A stretch of 34,934 nucleotides of DNA from Nitriliruptoraceae bacterium. GTDB lineage: Bacteria > Actinomycetota > Nitriliruptoria > Nitriliruptorales > Nitriliruptoraceae. Position numbers and translations under genes: made by a program. The notes beneath the pieces are model-generated. The model ran no database searches. It saw nothing but the letters and a program-made list of their open reading frames with translations, and was not told where the DNA came from. Each line of letters opens with the position of its first letter. Positions within the stretch are counted from its first letter, which is position 1. This document shows positions 1-7,479 of the stretch, piece by piece. Location: assembly GCA_007117945.1 (NCBI GenBank), contig SKTN01000374.1:1-34934 (forward strand), written 5' to 3'.

Positions 1-161
1 CCCGGGCGCTGGTCGAGCGCTCGCGGGAGGCCGACCTGGTGGTCGTGGGCTCCCGTGGCCGCGGTGGCTTCCGCGGCCTGAAGCTCGGCTCGGTCTCCGA
101 GCAGGTCACCCGCCACGCCAAGGCGCCGGTGCTGGTGATCCGTGAGAGCACCAAGGAGTAG
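1..161 (+). CDS. Universal stress protein (UspA family), C-terminal end only
   Basis: This is the last 53 codons of a gene that enters from the left edge; reading starts at base 3 and stops with TAG at 159-161. The peptide runs VVVGSRGRGGFRGLKLGSVS and ends VTRHAKAPVLVIR. That is the C-terminal nucleotide-binding signature of the UspA family (G-x2-G-x9-G-S) followed by its final beta strand (APVLVI). Family members with this motif usually bind ATP and act as cytoplasmic stress proteins, but the specific role cannot be read from this fragment. The gene converges on the Nudix gene, with a strong hairpin between them. The start and N-terminal part lie outside the window. Confidence 0.88.
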   Translation, partial: RALVERSREADLVVVGSRGRGGFRGLKLGSVSEQVTRHAKAPVLVIRESTKE

Positions 162-179
162 CACCCGCGTGACGCCCTG

Positions 180-217
180 ACGGTGGCCGCACCCGCGCAC
201 GCGGGTGCGGCCACCGT
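180..217. terminator. Bidirectional terminator hairpin between usp and the Nudix gene
   Basis: Bases 180-197 and 200-217 are perfect reverse complements, 18 bp each, so a realistic loop is about 4 nt. The hairpin lies 18 bp after the universal stress protein stop and about 40 bp after the Nudix stop on the other strand. There is no clear T-run on either side, as is common in GC-rich actinobacteria. It probably ends transcription from both directions. Confidence 0.8.
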
Positions 218-258
218 CGTGCGCGACCGTCGGTCGGCGACGGCCGGCGACGTCGCCG

Positions 259-825
259 TCAGCCGAAGGCCCGGTGGTAGGCCAGCAGCCCCAGCACGGT
301 CAGGCTGTCGGCGATCACACCCCGGTCGACGAGGTCGAGGGCCGCGACCACCGGCAGGGTGGCGACCACCAGCTCCTCCGTCGGATCGGGGTCCCGTGGC
401 ACGGCGGAGAGGTCACGGGCGACGAACAGCTGACCGCGCTGGTCGGTCACCGAGTTGCTGATGGTCAACGGCGGTCCGAGGGTGGACCAGGTCCGCGCGT
501 GGTAGCCCGCCTCCTCGGCGAGCTCCCGCTGGATCGCCGCAAGCGGCGTCTCATCGGCGTCGACGCCGCCCTCGATGAGCTCCCACGAGTACTCGCCCAG
601 GGCGTAGCGCCACTGGCCGACCAGGACCACCTCCTCGCGCCCGGTCACCGCGACGACACCGACCGCCGGGGACATGGAGACCACGCCGTACACCCCCGGG
701 GAGCCGTCGGGGCGGCGCACCCGGTCCTCCCGCACACGGATCCACGGGTTGGCGTAGACCTCGCGGGTCGACAGGGTCCGCCACGGATCCGGCGGCGGAG
801 AGGGCAGCCGGGCCGTCCCGCTCAT
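259..825 (-). CDS. Nudix hydrolase, ADP-ribose pyrophosphatase-like
   Basis: The 188-residue protein carries a complete Nudix box at about residues 86-108: G-x5-E (GGVDADE), seven residues, then RELAEEAGY. The acidic REL-x-EE residues bind the Mg ions used to hydrolyse nucleoside diphosphates linked to another group. The length, the beta-strand VVLVGQWRYALGEYSWEL before the box and the tail resemble ADP-ribose pyrophosphatases, but the usual E(L/V)PAG lead-in reads ELIEGG here, so the substrate is uncertain. The ATG at 823-825 overlaps the GlcF stop (ATGA), making this the last gene of the lactate/glycolate operon. That position suggests co-expression rather than a known metabolic link. A housecleaning role towards ADP-ribose or a similar nucleotide is the likeliest guess. 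Confidence 0.85.
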   Translation of the reverse strand: MSGTARLPSPPPDPWRTLSTREVYANPWIRVREDRVRRPDGSPGVYGVVSMSPAVGVVAVTGREEVVLVGQWRYALGEYSWELIEGGVDADETPLAAIQRELAEEAGYHARTWSTLGPPLTISNSVTDQRGQLFVARDLSAVPRDPDPTEELVVATLPVVAALDLVDRGVIADSLTVLGLLAYHRAFG

Positions 826-2066
826 GCAGGCGAGGGGTCAGACACCTGGTCCGACACCTCCGAGGTGAGGGAGCGCGCCAACAGCTGCGCGGGATGGTGG
901 ACCTCCCAGCCTTCGCGGGCGATCTGCATGGCGCAGCCCGGGTTGCCCGACACGACCCCCTGGGCGCCCGTGCGCTGCAGGGCACCGTGCTTGCGGGCCA
1001 GCAGGGCGTCGCCGAACGCGGGCTGGAGGTAGGAGTAGATCCCCCCGGAGCCGCAGCACTGCTGCTCGTCGTCGGGTTCCAGCAGGCGCAGACCGGGGAT
1101 CGCCGCGATCAGCGCCCGCGCCTGGTCCGCCAGTCCCTGGACGTTCTTCAGGTGACAGGGCGCCTGGTAGGCGAGCGTCAGCTGGAGGGCCGCGCCCCGG
1201 GCAGCCACCTCCTCGGGGCTGATGAGCTCCGAGAGGTCCGTGACCCGCTCGCTGAAGGCCCGGGCCTCGTCGGTCCCGAGCAGCGCCCCGTACTCCTTCA
1301 TGGCGCCGCCGCACCCCGCCGAGTTCACCAGGATCGGGCCCTCGGTCCCCGCGTAGGCCGCGATGGTGGCCTCGGCCAGGGCGTGGGCCTCCTGCTCACG
1401 GCCGGCGTGGGCGGACAGGGCGCCGCAGCACGGCGGCGCAGGCTCGAACCGGGGCCGGTGGCCCACAGCTGCCAGGACCTGTGCGGTCGCGCGGTGGACG
1501 TCGCGGAACATCCCATCCATCACGCAGCCGCGGAACAGGAAGGCGTCCCCCTGCGCGGGAGCACCGGGCGGCGGGAGTCGGTAGCCGCGCAGGGTGTCGC
1601 CGAGGCGCACCCGCCGGGCCGGTCGCAGCCGCGAGGGCAGCACCCGGTCCAGGCGCAGCGTCTGCGCGAGCGCCAGCAGGGTGGTCCCCAGCCGGAGCAG
1701 CCACCGGTGCCGGAGCGCCGCGAACAGCACCTGCTGTCCTCGTGCCTCGACCCCCGCCGGGGGCCGCTGCTCCTCGATGGCCGCCCGGGCGGTCTCCATC
1801 AGCGACCCGAACTCCACCAGAGAGGGGCACACCACCTCGCACGCCCGACACTGCACGCAGGTCTCCAGGGAGTCCACGACGTCCGGGTCGTCGATCGCGA
1901 GCTCACCCTCCTCCACCAGCCGCATCGCGAGGATCCGACCGCGGGGGCCGTGCTCCTCGAGGTAGGTGGTCTCGTAGGTCGGGCAGGAGGACAGGCAGAA
2001 CCCACACTGCACGCAGGCGGCGAGCTGATCGGCGTCGAAGATCGACACCTGCTGGTGGTCGGTCAT
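822..2066 (-). CDS. glcF: Glycolate oxidase iron-sulfur subunit GlcF
   Basis: This 414-residue subunit of the GlcDEF glycolate dehydrogenase passes electrons from the flavin subunits toward the quinone pool. Two 4Fe-4S ferredoxin motifs are visible: C18-x2-C-x2-C-x3-CP (CVQCGFCLSSCP) and C70-x2-C-x2-C-x3-CP (CVQCRACEVVCP). Two CCG domains follow, with PPCCG at about 211-215 and QQCCGSGG at about 335-342, each preceded by a conserved cysteine segment (NSAGCGG and YQAPCHL). Length and domain order match E. coli GlcF (about 407 residues). The ATG at 2064-2066 overlaps the glcE stop, and GGGAG sits five bases upstream. D-lactate is also oxidised by related complexes, so glycolate, lactate or both could be substrates. 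Confidence 0.92.
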   Translation of the reverse strand: MTDHQQVSIFDADQLAACVQCGFCLSSCPTYETTYLEEHGPRGRILAMRLVEEGELAIDDPDVVDSLETCVQCRACEVVCPSLVEFGSLMETARAAIEEQRPPAGVEARGQQVLFAALRHRWLLRLGTTLLALAQTLRLDRVLPSRLRPARRVRLGDTLRGYRLPPPGAPAQGDAFLFRGCVMDGMFRDVHRATAQVLAAVGHRPRFEPAPPCCGALSAHAGREQEAHALAEATIAAYAGTEGPILVNSAGCGGAMKEYGALLGTDEARAFSERVTDLSELISPEEVAARGAALQLTLAYQAPCHLKNVQGLADQARALIAAIPGLRLLEPDDEQQCCGSGGIYSYLQPAFGDALLARKHGALQRTGAQGVVSGNPGCAMQIAREGWEVHHPAQLLARSLTSEVSDQVSDPSPA

Positions 2067-3073
2067 CGGGACTCCCTCGGGTCGAGCAGGATCCGGTGCG
2101 GGTCCAGGGCGGCACGCACCCGCTCACCCATCGCGTCGGTGGTCGTGGCGCGTGCCGGCCCGCCGTGCGCCCCAGCATCGAGGTGCAGCAGGTGACCGCC
2201 GAGGCGCACGACCCGGTCGCCGAACGTGGCGATGGCGTCGGCGTCGCCGTCCACCAGGCAGACCCCCACGCCCTCGAAGGCGGTGTGGTCGAGGCCGGCG
2301 GACGCGGCCAGCGCCGTGACCTCCCGCAGCCGCGCCGGGTCCACCGCCGCCCGTGCCGCCGTCGGCCACCTCGGCGCCGCAGCGGGTTCCAGGCCGGCGA
2401 CGGTCGCCTGTGCCGCCACGTCGTCGGGGTGCTCCTCGAGGTGGACGAAGGTGCCCGTGGGCGTACTGACCACCGCGGCAGGCCGGTACAGCGTGCTGAG
2501 GATGCGCCCGGCGGGCAGGTGGGTGGTGAACCACGCGCTCTGGGTGGGGATGGGGCGCAGCTTCAGGGTGATCTCCGCCAGCAGGCCGAGGCTGCCCCAG
2601 GACCCCGCCGCCAGGCGGCACAGGTCGTAGCCGGTGACGTCCTTGACCGTGACCCCGCCGGCGGTGACCACCCGGGCGTCACCGGTGACCATGCGCACAC
2701 GCAGGACCCAGTCCCGCACGCGCCCGGCCTGGAGCTGTCGTGGTCCGGCCAGGGCGGCGGCCACCCGTCCTCCCACCGTGGAGCCGTGACCGGCCAGGGG
2801 CTCGATCGGGCACTCCTGGCCGTGGGTGGCCAGCAGCGCCGCCAACTCCTGCAGCGGGGTGCCGCCCCGCACCGTCACCACGAGGTCCTCGGGGCGGTGG
2901 TCGATCACCCCCGTCAGCTCGGCCGTGGACACCACCTCGGCGTCGGTGGGTGGCAGGCGGTCGAGCACGCTGCCGCCCCCGCGGATCACCAGCCGTCGCT
3001 GCCCGGCAGCGGCCGCCGCGAAGGCGTCCACCACCGGTGCGAGCTCGGCCGGCGGGGCCGTCGATGTGCTCAT
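2063..3073 (-). CDS. glcE: Glycolate oxidase FAD-binding subunit GlcE
   Basis: The 336-residue protein is the small FAD-binding-4 (PCMH-fold) subunit of glycolate dehydrogenase. The N-terminal RLVIRGGGS and the run AGRVRDWVLRVRMVTG, VTVKDVTGYDLCRLAAGSWG and LGLLAEITLKLRP are the recognisable GlcE segments; E. coli GlcE has GRVRDFVLGTRIITG and AGYDLSRLMVGSYG at equivalent positions. It lacks the C-terminal cap of GlcD, as expected for this subunit. The start is taken as ATG at 3071-3073 because it forms an ATGA overlap with the glcD stop and has GGAGGG nine bases upstream. A GTG two codons earlier (3077-3079) is possible but sits too close to that ribosome site. Confidence 0.9.
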   Translation of the reverse strand: MSTSTAPPAELAPVVDAFAAAAAGQRRLVIRGGGSVLDRLPPTDAEVVSTAELTGVIDHRPEDLVVTVRGGTPLQELAALLATHGQECPIEPLAGHGSTVGGRVAAALAGPRQLQAGRVRDWVLRVRMVTGDARVVTAGGVTVKDVTGYDLCRLAAGSWGSLGLLAEITLKLRPIPTQSAWFTTHLPAGRILSTLYRPAAVVSTPTGTFVHLEEHPDDVAAQATVAGLEPAAAPRWPTAARAAVDPARLREVTALAASAGLDHTAFEGVGVCLVDGDADAIATFGDRVVRLGGHLLHLDAGAHGGPARATTTDAMGERVRAALDPHRILLDPRESR

Positions 3074-4554
3074 ACCCACGCCCCCTCCGGCACCATGCGT
3101 GCCTCCTGACAGCCGACGGTCGTGGGCAGGACCTTGTCCGGGTTGGCCAGGCCCGAGGGCTCCATCGCGCGACGCACCGCCTGCTGGACGGCGAGGTCGT
3201 CGGCGGTGTAGACCTGCGAGAGGAAGTCCCGCTTCTCGATGCCGACGCCGTGCTCACCGGTCACGGTGCCGTCCAGGGCCAGGGCCGTGGTCACGATGTC
3301 GTGCCCGGCGGCGAAGACCCGATCGAGCACCCCCTCCTCCCGGCGGTCGAAGAGCACGAAGGGGTGGAGGTTGCCGTCGCCGGCGTGCACCACGTTGAGG
3401 ATGATCAACCCCTCACGCTCACCGATCGCCACCACGGCATCGAGCATCTCCCCGAGGCGGGAACGGGGCACCACCACATCCTGGAGGAAGAAGTCCGGCG
3501 CCTGCTGGGCGATCGCCCCCGCCACGGCCTTGCGGCCCTTCCAGATGCGGGCACGCTGGTCCGCGTCGGCGGCCCGCACCACCTCGGTGGCGCCGTGCTC
3601 ACCGGCGAGGCGGGCGGCGGTGTCGACGCCGGCACTCACCCCGGCGGCCAGGCCCTCGTACTCGAGCAGCAGTACCGCCGCCGCGTCGGTGGGGTAGCCC
3701 GCCTGGGCGTAGTCCTCCACCAGGGCGATGGCCCGGGCGTCCATGAGCTCCACGGCATCGGGGAGGCGGTCGGAGGTGACCAGGGCACCGACGGTGGCCG
3801 CGGCCGCCTCCAGGGTGTCGAAGCCGGCGAGCAGGGTTCCGATCGCCGGTGGTGCCGGCAGCAGGCGCAGCCACGCACCCACCACGATGCCGAGCGTCCC
3901 CTCGCCACCGACGCTCAGGCCACGAAGGTCCAGCCCGGTCTGCTCCGGCAGACGGCCGTCCAACAGGTGGATCTCCCCGTCGGTGTCCATCAGCTCGACG
4001 GCGAGCACGTGCTGGCTCATCACGCCGTAGGTGAGCACGTGGATGCCGCCGGCGTTGGTCGCCACGTTGCCGCCGAGCGTCGCGGCGATCTGGCTGGCCG
4101 GGTCGGGTGCGAAGCGCAGGCCCTTGGCCGCGACGGCCCGGCCGAGACGGGCGTTGACCATCCCCGGCTCCACATGGGCCCGGCGGTTGACCACGTCGAG
4201 CTCAAGGAGGCGGTCCATGCGGGCCACGCTGACCACCAGCGGACGGACCCCGCCCACCCCTGTCGGGGTGGCACCCCCGGCCAGGCCCGTCCCGGCCGCC
4301 CGGGGGGTGAAGGGCACCTGATGGTCGCGGCAGGCTCTGAGCACCACCGCCAGCTCGTCCCGGGTGGCGGGCAGCGCGATCGCCAGGGGGTCGGCGTTGA
4401 GGAAGGACGCGTCGCGCCGGTAGGTCGCCCGGGACAGGGCGGAGGCGCGCAGCCCCTCCGAGCCCAGCGCCCGCCCGAGGTGGGCGAGCAGCGCGGACTC
4501 CGCCGGGGTGTGGGGGGCGTCGCGTCGGGGTGCGGTCATCGGTGCTGGCTCCAT
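3070..4554 (-). CDS. glcD: Glycolate oxidase catalytic flavoprotein subunit GlcD
   Basis: This FAD-linked 2-hydroxy-acid dehydrogenase of about 494 residues is close in length to E. coli GlcD (499). The FAD-binding-4 domain has the phosphate loop FTPRAAGTGLAGGATPT at about 82-98, then SQIAATLGGNVATNAGG and GLSVGGEGTLGIV. The C-terminal FAD-oxidase domain has HAGDGNLHP and TVTGEHGVGIEKRDFL, which hold the catalytic and metal-binding histidines of the family. ATG at 4552-4554 shares its A with the upstream TGA stop, and AGGAGG lies four bases before it. A second in-frame ATG at 4537-4539 with GGAG nine bases upstream is an equally plausible start. The protein would oxidise glycolate or D-lactate to the 2-oxo acid with GlcE and GlcF. 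Confidence 0.92.
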   Translation of the reverse strand: MEPAPMTAPRRDAPHTPAESALLAHLGRALGSEGLRASALSRATYRRDASFLNADPLAIALPATRDELAVVLRACRDHQVPFTPRAAGTGLAGGATPTGVGGVRPLVVSVARMDRLLELDVVNRRAHVEPGMVNARLGRAVAAKGLRFAPDPASQIAATLGGNVATNAGGIHVLTYGVMSQHVLAVELMDTDGEIHLLDGRLPEQTGLDLRGLSVGGEGTLGIVVGAWLRLLPAPPAIGTLLAGFDTLEAAAATVGALVTSDRLPDAVELMDARAIALVEDYAQAGYPTDAAAVLLLEYEGLAAGVSAGVDTAARLAGEHGATEVVRAADADQRARIWKGRKAVAGAIAQQAPDFFLQDVVVPRSRLGEMLDAVVAIGEREGLIILNVVHAGDGNLHPFVLFDRREEGVLDRVFAAGHDIVTTALALDGTVTGEHGVGIEKRDFLSQVYTADDLAVQQAVRRAMEPSGLANPDKVLPTTVGCQEARMVPEGAWV

Positions 4555-6767
4555 CAGTCCTCCTGGGACATCGAGGTGGCACCGGGCAGGCGTCGCACCA
4601 GGTACTCGGCGAGGTGGAGGACCTCCACCTCGCGTCCCGAGGCGTGCACCCCACCGCGCAGGTGCAGGATGCAACCCGGGTTGTCGGTGATCAGCACCGA
4701 CGCCTCGGTGCGGTCGAGGCAGCCGAGCTTGCGGTCGAGGATGCCGGCGGACAGCTCCGGGTTGCGCACCGAGGTGGAGCCGCCGAAGCCGCAGCACTCG
4801 CCGGCCTCCGGCAGGGGAACGACGGGCACCCCCGCGACGTCGCGCAGGAACGCCTCGATGGCGTCGGTGCGCCCGAGGGTGTTGGAGGCCTGGCAGAAGC
4901 GGTGCACCGTCACCGGTGTGCGGTCGCCGTCGTCGAGGCTGCCCGCGGGCAGGCGCCCGGGGCCGGTGGCCAGGTAGCTGATCAGGTCGTAGGTCCGGCC
5001 GGCGAGCTCCTGGGCCCGTTCCACCTCGCCGAGGTCGCCGCGCAGCAGGTGCGGTGCGTCATGGCCGAGCATCGCCAGGCAGGAGGAGGCGGGCGTGACC
5101 ACGTCCGCGCCGTCGGCGAGCGCGGCCATCGTCTGGCGGACCATGTCGCGCGCGGTGTCCTGCTCGCCGCTGTCGTAGGCCGGCAGGCCGCAGCAGTGCT
5201 GCTCCCGTGGCACCGTCACCTGGGCACCGGCCGCGCGCAGCAGCCTCGCCGCCGCGATGGGGATGTCGGGGGCGATGCGATCCGACAGGCACTGCAGGAA
5301 CAGCTGGACCTTGCGGCCGGCCAACGGCTGGTCGGCCAGGCGCGGGGGCTCCTCCAGACGGCCTGGGCGCAGGGTGTCACGCGCCGGGCGCAGCGGCACC
5401 GCCGGTGGGGAGCGCCACCCGATGCGCGTGGCCAGGGGGCCGCGGGTGGTCAGCACCGCGGGCAGCGCCGTCACCCCGTCACGCCGCAGCGGCGTGGACA
5501 GCAGGCCCACGGCGCGCAGGCCCAGGCCCACCAAGGCGGGGTGCTGGAAGGCGCTCAGGGCCGCGCGCGTCACCGTGCCCGCGCTCCCGGCCGCACCGGC
5601 GCGGGCCACGGTGGCGCGCACCTCGAGGATCTGGACGGGCAGCGGGATGTCCACGGGGCAGACCGTGGCGCACGCACCGCAGGACACGCACAGCGACTGC
5701 GGGCCGGCCGCTGCCTCGATGCCGTGGTGGAAGCTGGTGTTCACCAGCCCGATGGCGCCGGTGTAGACGTGACCGAAGGCGTGCCCGCCGACCACGCCGT
5801 AGGGCGGGCAGACGTCGGCGCAGGCGCCGCAGCGGATGCAGCGCAACGCCGCTGCGACATCCGGGTCCTCGGCCATCGCCGTGCGCCCGTTGTCGAGCAG
5901 GATGATCAGCTGCTCCTGACCGGGCCGGGGTCCGGTCAGGAAGTTGGTGTAGACGGTGATGGGCTGGCCCGTGGCGGAGCGACCCAGCAGGCGCACCTGT
6001 TTCATCGCGTCGGCGTAGGTGGGGAGCAGCTTCTCGATGCCGGCGGTCACCACGTGGAGCTTCGGCAGGGCCACGGACATGCGGTTGTTGCCCTCGTTGC
6101 ACACCAGCAGGATGGAACCGCCCTCGCTGATCAGGGCGTTGGCACCGGACAGGCCGACGCTGCTGGCGAGGAACCGCTCCCGCAGCTCGGTGCGGGCGGC
6201 CTTGACCATGCGGTCGATGTCATCGGCCGGGAAGGGCCGCTCGAGCACCCGCTCGAACAGCTCGGCGATCACCTCCTTGCGCTTGTGGATGGCGGGCATG
6301 ACCAGGTGCGAAGGTGTCTCCTCGGCCAGCTGGAGGATCCACTCCCCGAGGTCGGTCTCCACGGGGATGATGCCGGCAGCCTCGAGGTGGCTGTTCAGCC
6401 CGATCTCCTCGGAGACCATCGACTTGCCCTTGACGATCAGATCCGCGCCCGCCGCCTGCATCCGCTCGGTGACCAGCGCGTTGGCCTCACCGGGTGTGGC
6501 GACCCGGACCACCTCGGCACCCGCGGCGGTGGCGTTGGCGGTGAAGGTGTCGATGTGGTGCTCCCAGTTGGCGAGCACCCCGTCCTTGATGGCGGCCAGC
6601 TCGGCCCGCAACTCGTCGAAGCTACGGCCCTCCTGCGCCTCGAGGTCGGCGATGGCGGCGTCGCGGCTGACCCGCCAACCGCGTTGGAAGGCGGTCAACC
6701 CGCCGCGGACGTCAGGGTCGGCCAGAGCGGTGGCGTACCGCTCACCGAAGGGCCGTAGCTCGCTCAT
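4554..6767 (-). CDS. LutB-LutA fusion: lactate utilization iron-sulfur protein
   Basis: One 737-residue chain combines two subunits of the LutABC (LldEFG) L-lactate oxidation complex that are normally separate. Residues 1 to about 390 are LutB-like: an LUD domain (LIVKGKSMVSEEIGLN, NRMSVALPKLHVV) and two 4Fe-4S motifs at C310/C313/C316/C320 and C360/C363/C366/C370. A loosely conserved linker with LutB C-terminal character covers about 390-485. From about 486 it becomes LutA-like: VQLFLQCLSDRIAPD, a first CCG motif at 525-527, a second at 658-660 (ECCGFGGS) and TDNPGCILHLRGG. The usual cysteine-histidine pair before the second CCG (HDSCH type) reads HRFCQ here. The frame is continuous and a good ribosome site (GAGGAG, eight bases) precedes the ATG, so this looks like a real fusion. 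It overlaps lutC upstream and glcD downstream. Confidence 0.9.
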   Translation of the reverse strand: MSELRPFGERYATALADPDVRGGLTAFQRGWRVSRDAAIADLEAQEGRSFDELRAELAAIKDGVLANWEHHIDTFTANATAAGAEVVRVATPGEANALVTERMQAAGADLIVKGKSMVSEEIGLNSHLEAAGIIPVETDLGEWILQLAEETPSHLVMPAIHKRKEVIAELFERVLERPFPADDIDRMVKAARTELRERFLASSVGLSGANALISEGGSILLVCNEGNNRMSVALPKLHVVTAGIEKLLPTYADAMKQVRLLGRSATGQPITVYTNFLTGPRPGQEQLIILLDNGRTAMAEDPDVAAALRCIRCGACADVCPPYGVVGGHAFGHVYTGAIGLVNTSFHHGIEAAAGPQSLCVSCGACATVCPVDIPLPVQILEVRATVARAGAAGSAGTVTRAALSAFQHPALVGLGLRAVGLLSTPLRRDGVTALPAVLTTRGPLATRIGWRSPPAVPLRPARDTLRPGRLEEPPRLADQPLAGRKVQLFLQCLSDRIAPDIPIAAARLLRAAGAQVTVPREQHCCGLPAYDSGEQDTARDMVRQTMAALADGADVVTPASSCLAMLGHDAPHLLRGDLGEVERAQELAGRTYDLISYLATGPGRLPAGSLDDGDRTPVTVHRFCQASNTLGRTDAIEAFLRDVAGVPVVPLPEAGECCGFGGSTSVRNPELSAGILDRKLGCLDRTEASVLITDNPGCILHLRGGVHASGREVEVLHLAEYLVRRLPGATSMSQED

Positions 6768-7363
6768 GTCGTCGGCTCCTCGGTCGCGGCGTCGGTGCCG
6801 ACGAGGACGAGGACGTCCACCTCGTCAGGACCCTGCACGCCGATGGTCAGGCTGCGTTCGATGTCGGCGGTGCGCGACGGCCCGGTCATCAGCGAGGCGA
6901 AACCGGCCTGACCACCCCGGGGGGCCAGCCACTCGGCTGCGTCCTCCAGGCGACCCACGACGTCGGTGGCGGCCACCACCTGGAGCAGTCGCTTGCACAG
7001 CATCGTGACCACGCGGTCACGCAGCTCGTGCTCGGTGACCAGCACGCTGCCGGTCTCGGCCACCGCCAGCACCCCGCCGACGATCGCCACGGGGACGTCG
7101 GCGACGTCGGCCCCCGGGTCCTCGGTGCCGGGCACCACCACCGTGCAGCCGAGAGCCTCGAGGCTGGTGGCCAGGTCGGGCTGCGCCGCGTGGAGGCTGG
7201 GGGCCAGCGCGATGCGGTCGGCCAGGGCGGCGGCGTGGGCCGCCACCTCCTCCCAGCCGGGGAGCTCGTGGTAGGTGCTGGCGGCCGCCTCGACCCGGGT
7301 GCGCAGCAGCGCCCGCCCGGGGGTGGCGGTCGGAGGGTCGTCCTGCACGGTTGGTTCCGTCAC
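6764..7363 (-). CDS. lutC: Lactate utilization protein C (LUD domain)
   Basis: The 199-residue protein matches LutC/LldG, the small LUD-domain subunit of the cytoplasmic L-lactate oxidation complex. Typical segments are VAIVGGVLAVAETGSVLVT, RVVTMLCKRLLQVV and FASLMTGPSRTADIERSLTIGVQGPDEVDVLVL; the SRTADIE stretch is the family hallmark. The start is GTG at 7361-7363: GGAGG lies eight bases upstream, and the protein begins MTEPTVQDD. The frame stays open much further upstream, but that part runs through the intergenic hairpin and is not coding. The stop overlaps the start of the LutB-LutA gene (ATGA), so translation is probably coupled. It is the first gene of the seven-gene electron-transfer operon that ends with the Nudix gene. 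Confidence 0.88.
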   Translation of the reverse strand: MTEPTVQDDPPTATPGRALLRTRVEAAASTYHELPGWEEVAAHAAALADRIALAPSLHAAQPDLATSLEALGCTVVVPGTEDPGADVADVPVAIVGGVLAVAETGSVLVTEHELRDRVVTMLCKRLLQVVAATDVVGRLEDAAEWLAPRGGQAGFASLMTGPSRTADIERSLTIGVQGPDEVDVLVLVGTDAATEEPTT

Positions 7364-7404
7364 GTCTCGTACCTCCGTGCCAGCCCCTCGCCGGGGTCTC
7401 GGGC

Positions 7405-7410
7405 ACCCTA
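7405..7410 (-). promoter_or_regulatory. Possible -10 element of the lutC operon
   Basis: TAGGGT on the minus strand fits the TANNNT core of actinobacterial -10 elements. It would place the start site about 35 bases before the lutC GTG and downstream of the permease terminator hairpin. No convincing -35 box is visible. The same hexamer occurs upstream of recC. This is weak evidence, useful mainly as a pointer. Confidence 0.25.
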
Positions 7411-7442
7411 GGTCGCCAGGTGGTGGCCCGCTCGGTGCCGCC

Positions 7443-7471
7443 CGGACCCGACCCCGGTGCGGTCGGGTCCG
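7443..7471 (-). terminator. Hairpin after the lactate permease gene
   Basis: A perfect 11-bp stem (7443-7453 with 7461-7471) and a 7-nt loop begins nine bases past the permease stop and lies before lutC. No T-run follows. It may end the permease transcript or only reduce read-through, which would separate transporter dosage from the oxidation enzymes downstream. Confidence 0.6.
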
Positions 7472-7479
7472 GCAGGGCA

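Noticed and set aside
4530..6758. Long plus-strand open frame opposite the LutB-LutA gene
   Set aside because: It is an antisense shadow caused by high GC at third positions: the translation has no recognisable domain and low complexity, while the minus strand encodes a clear protein.
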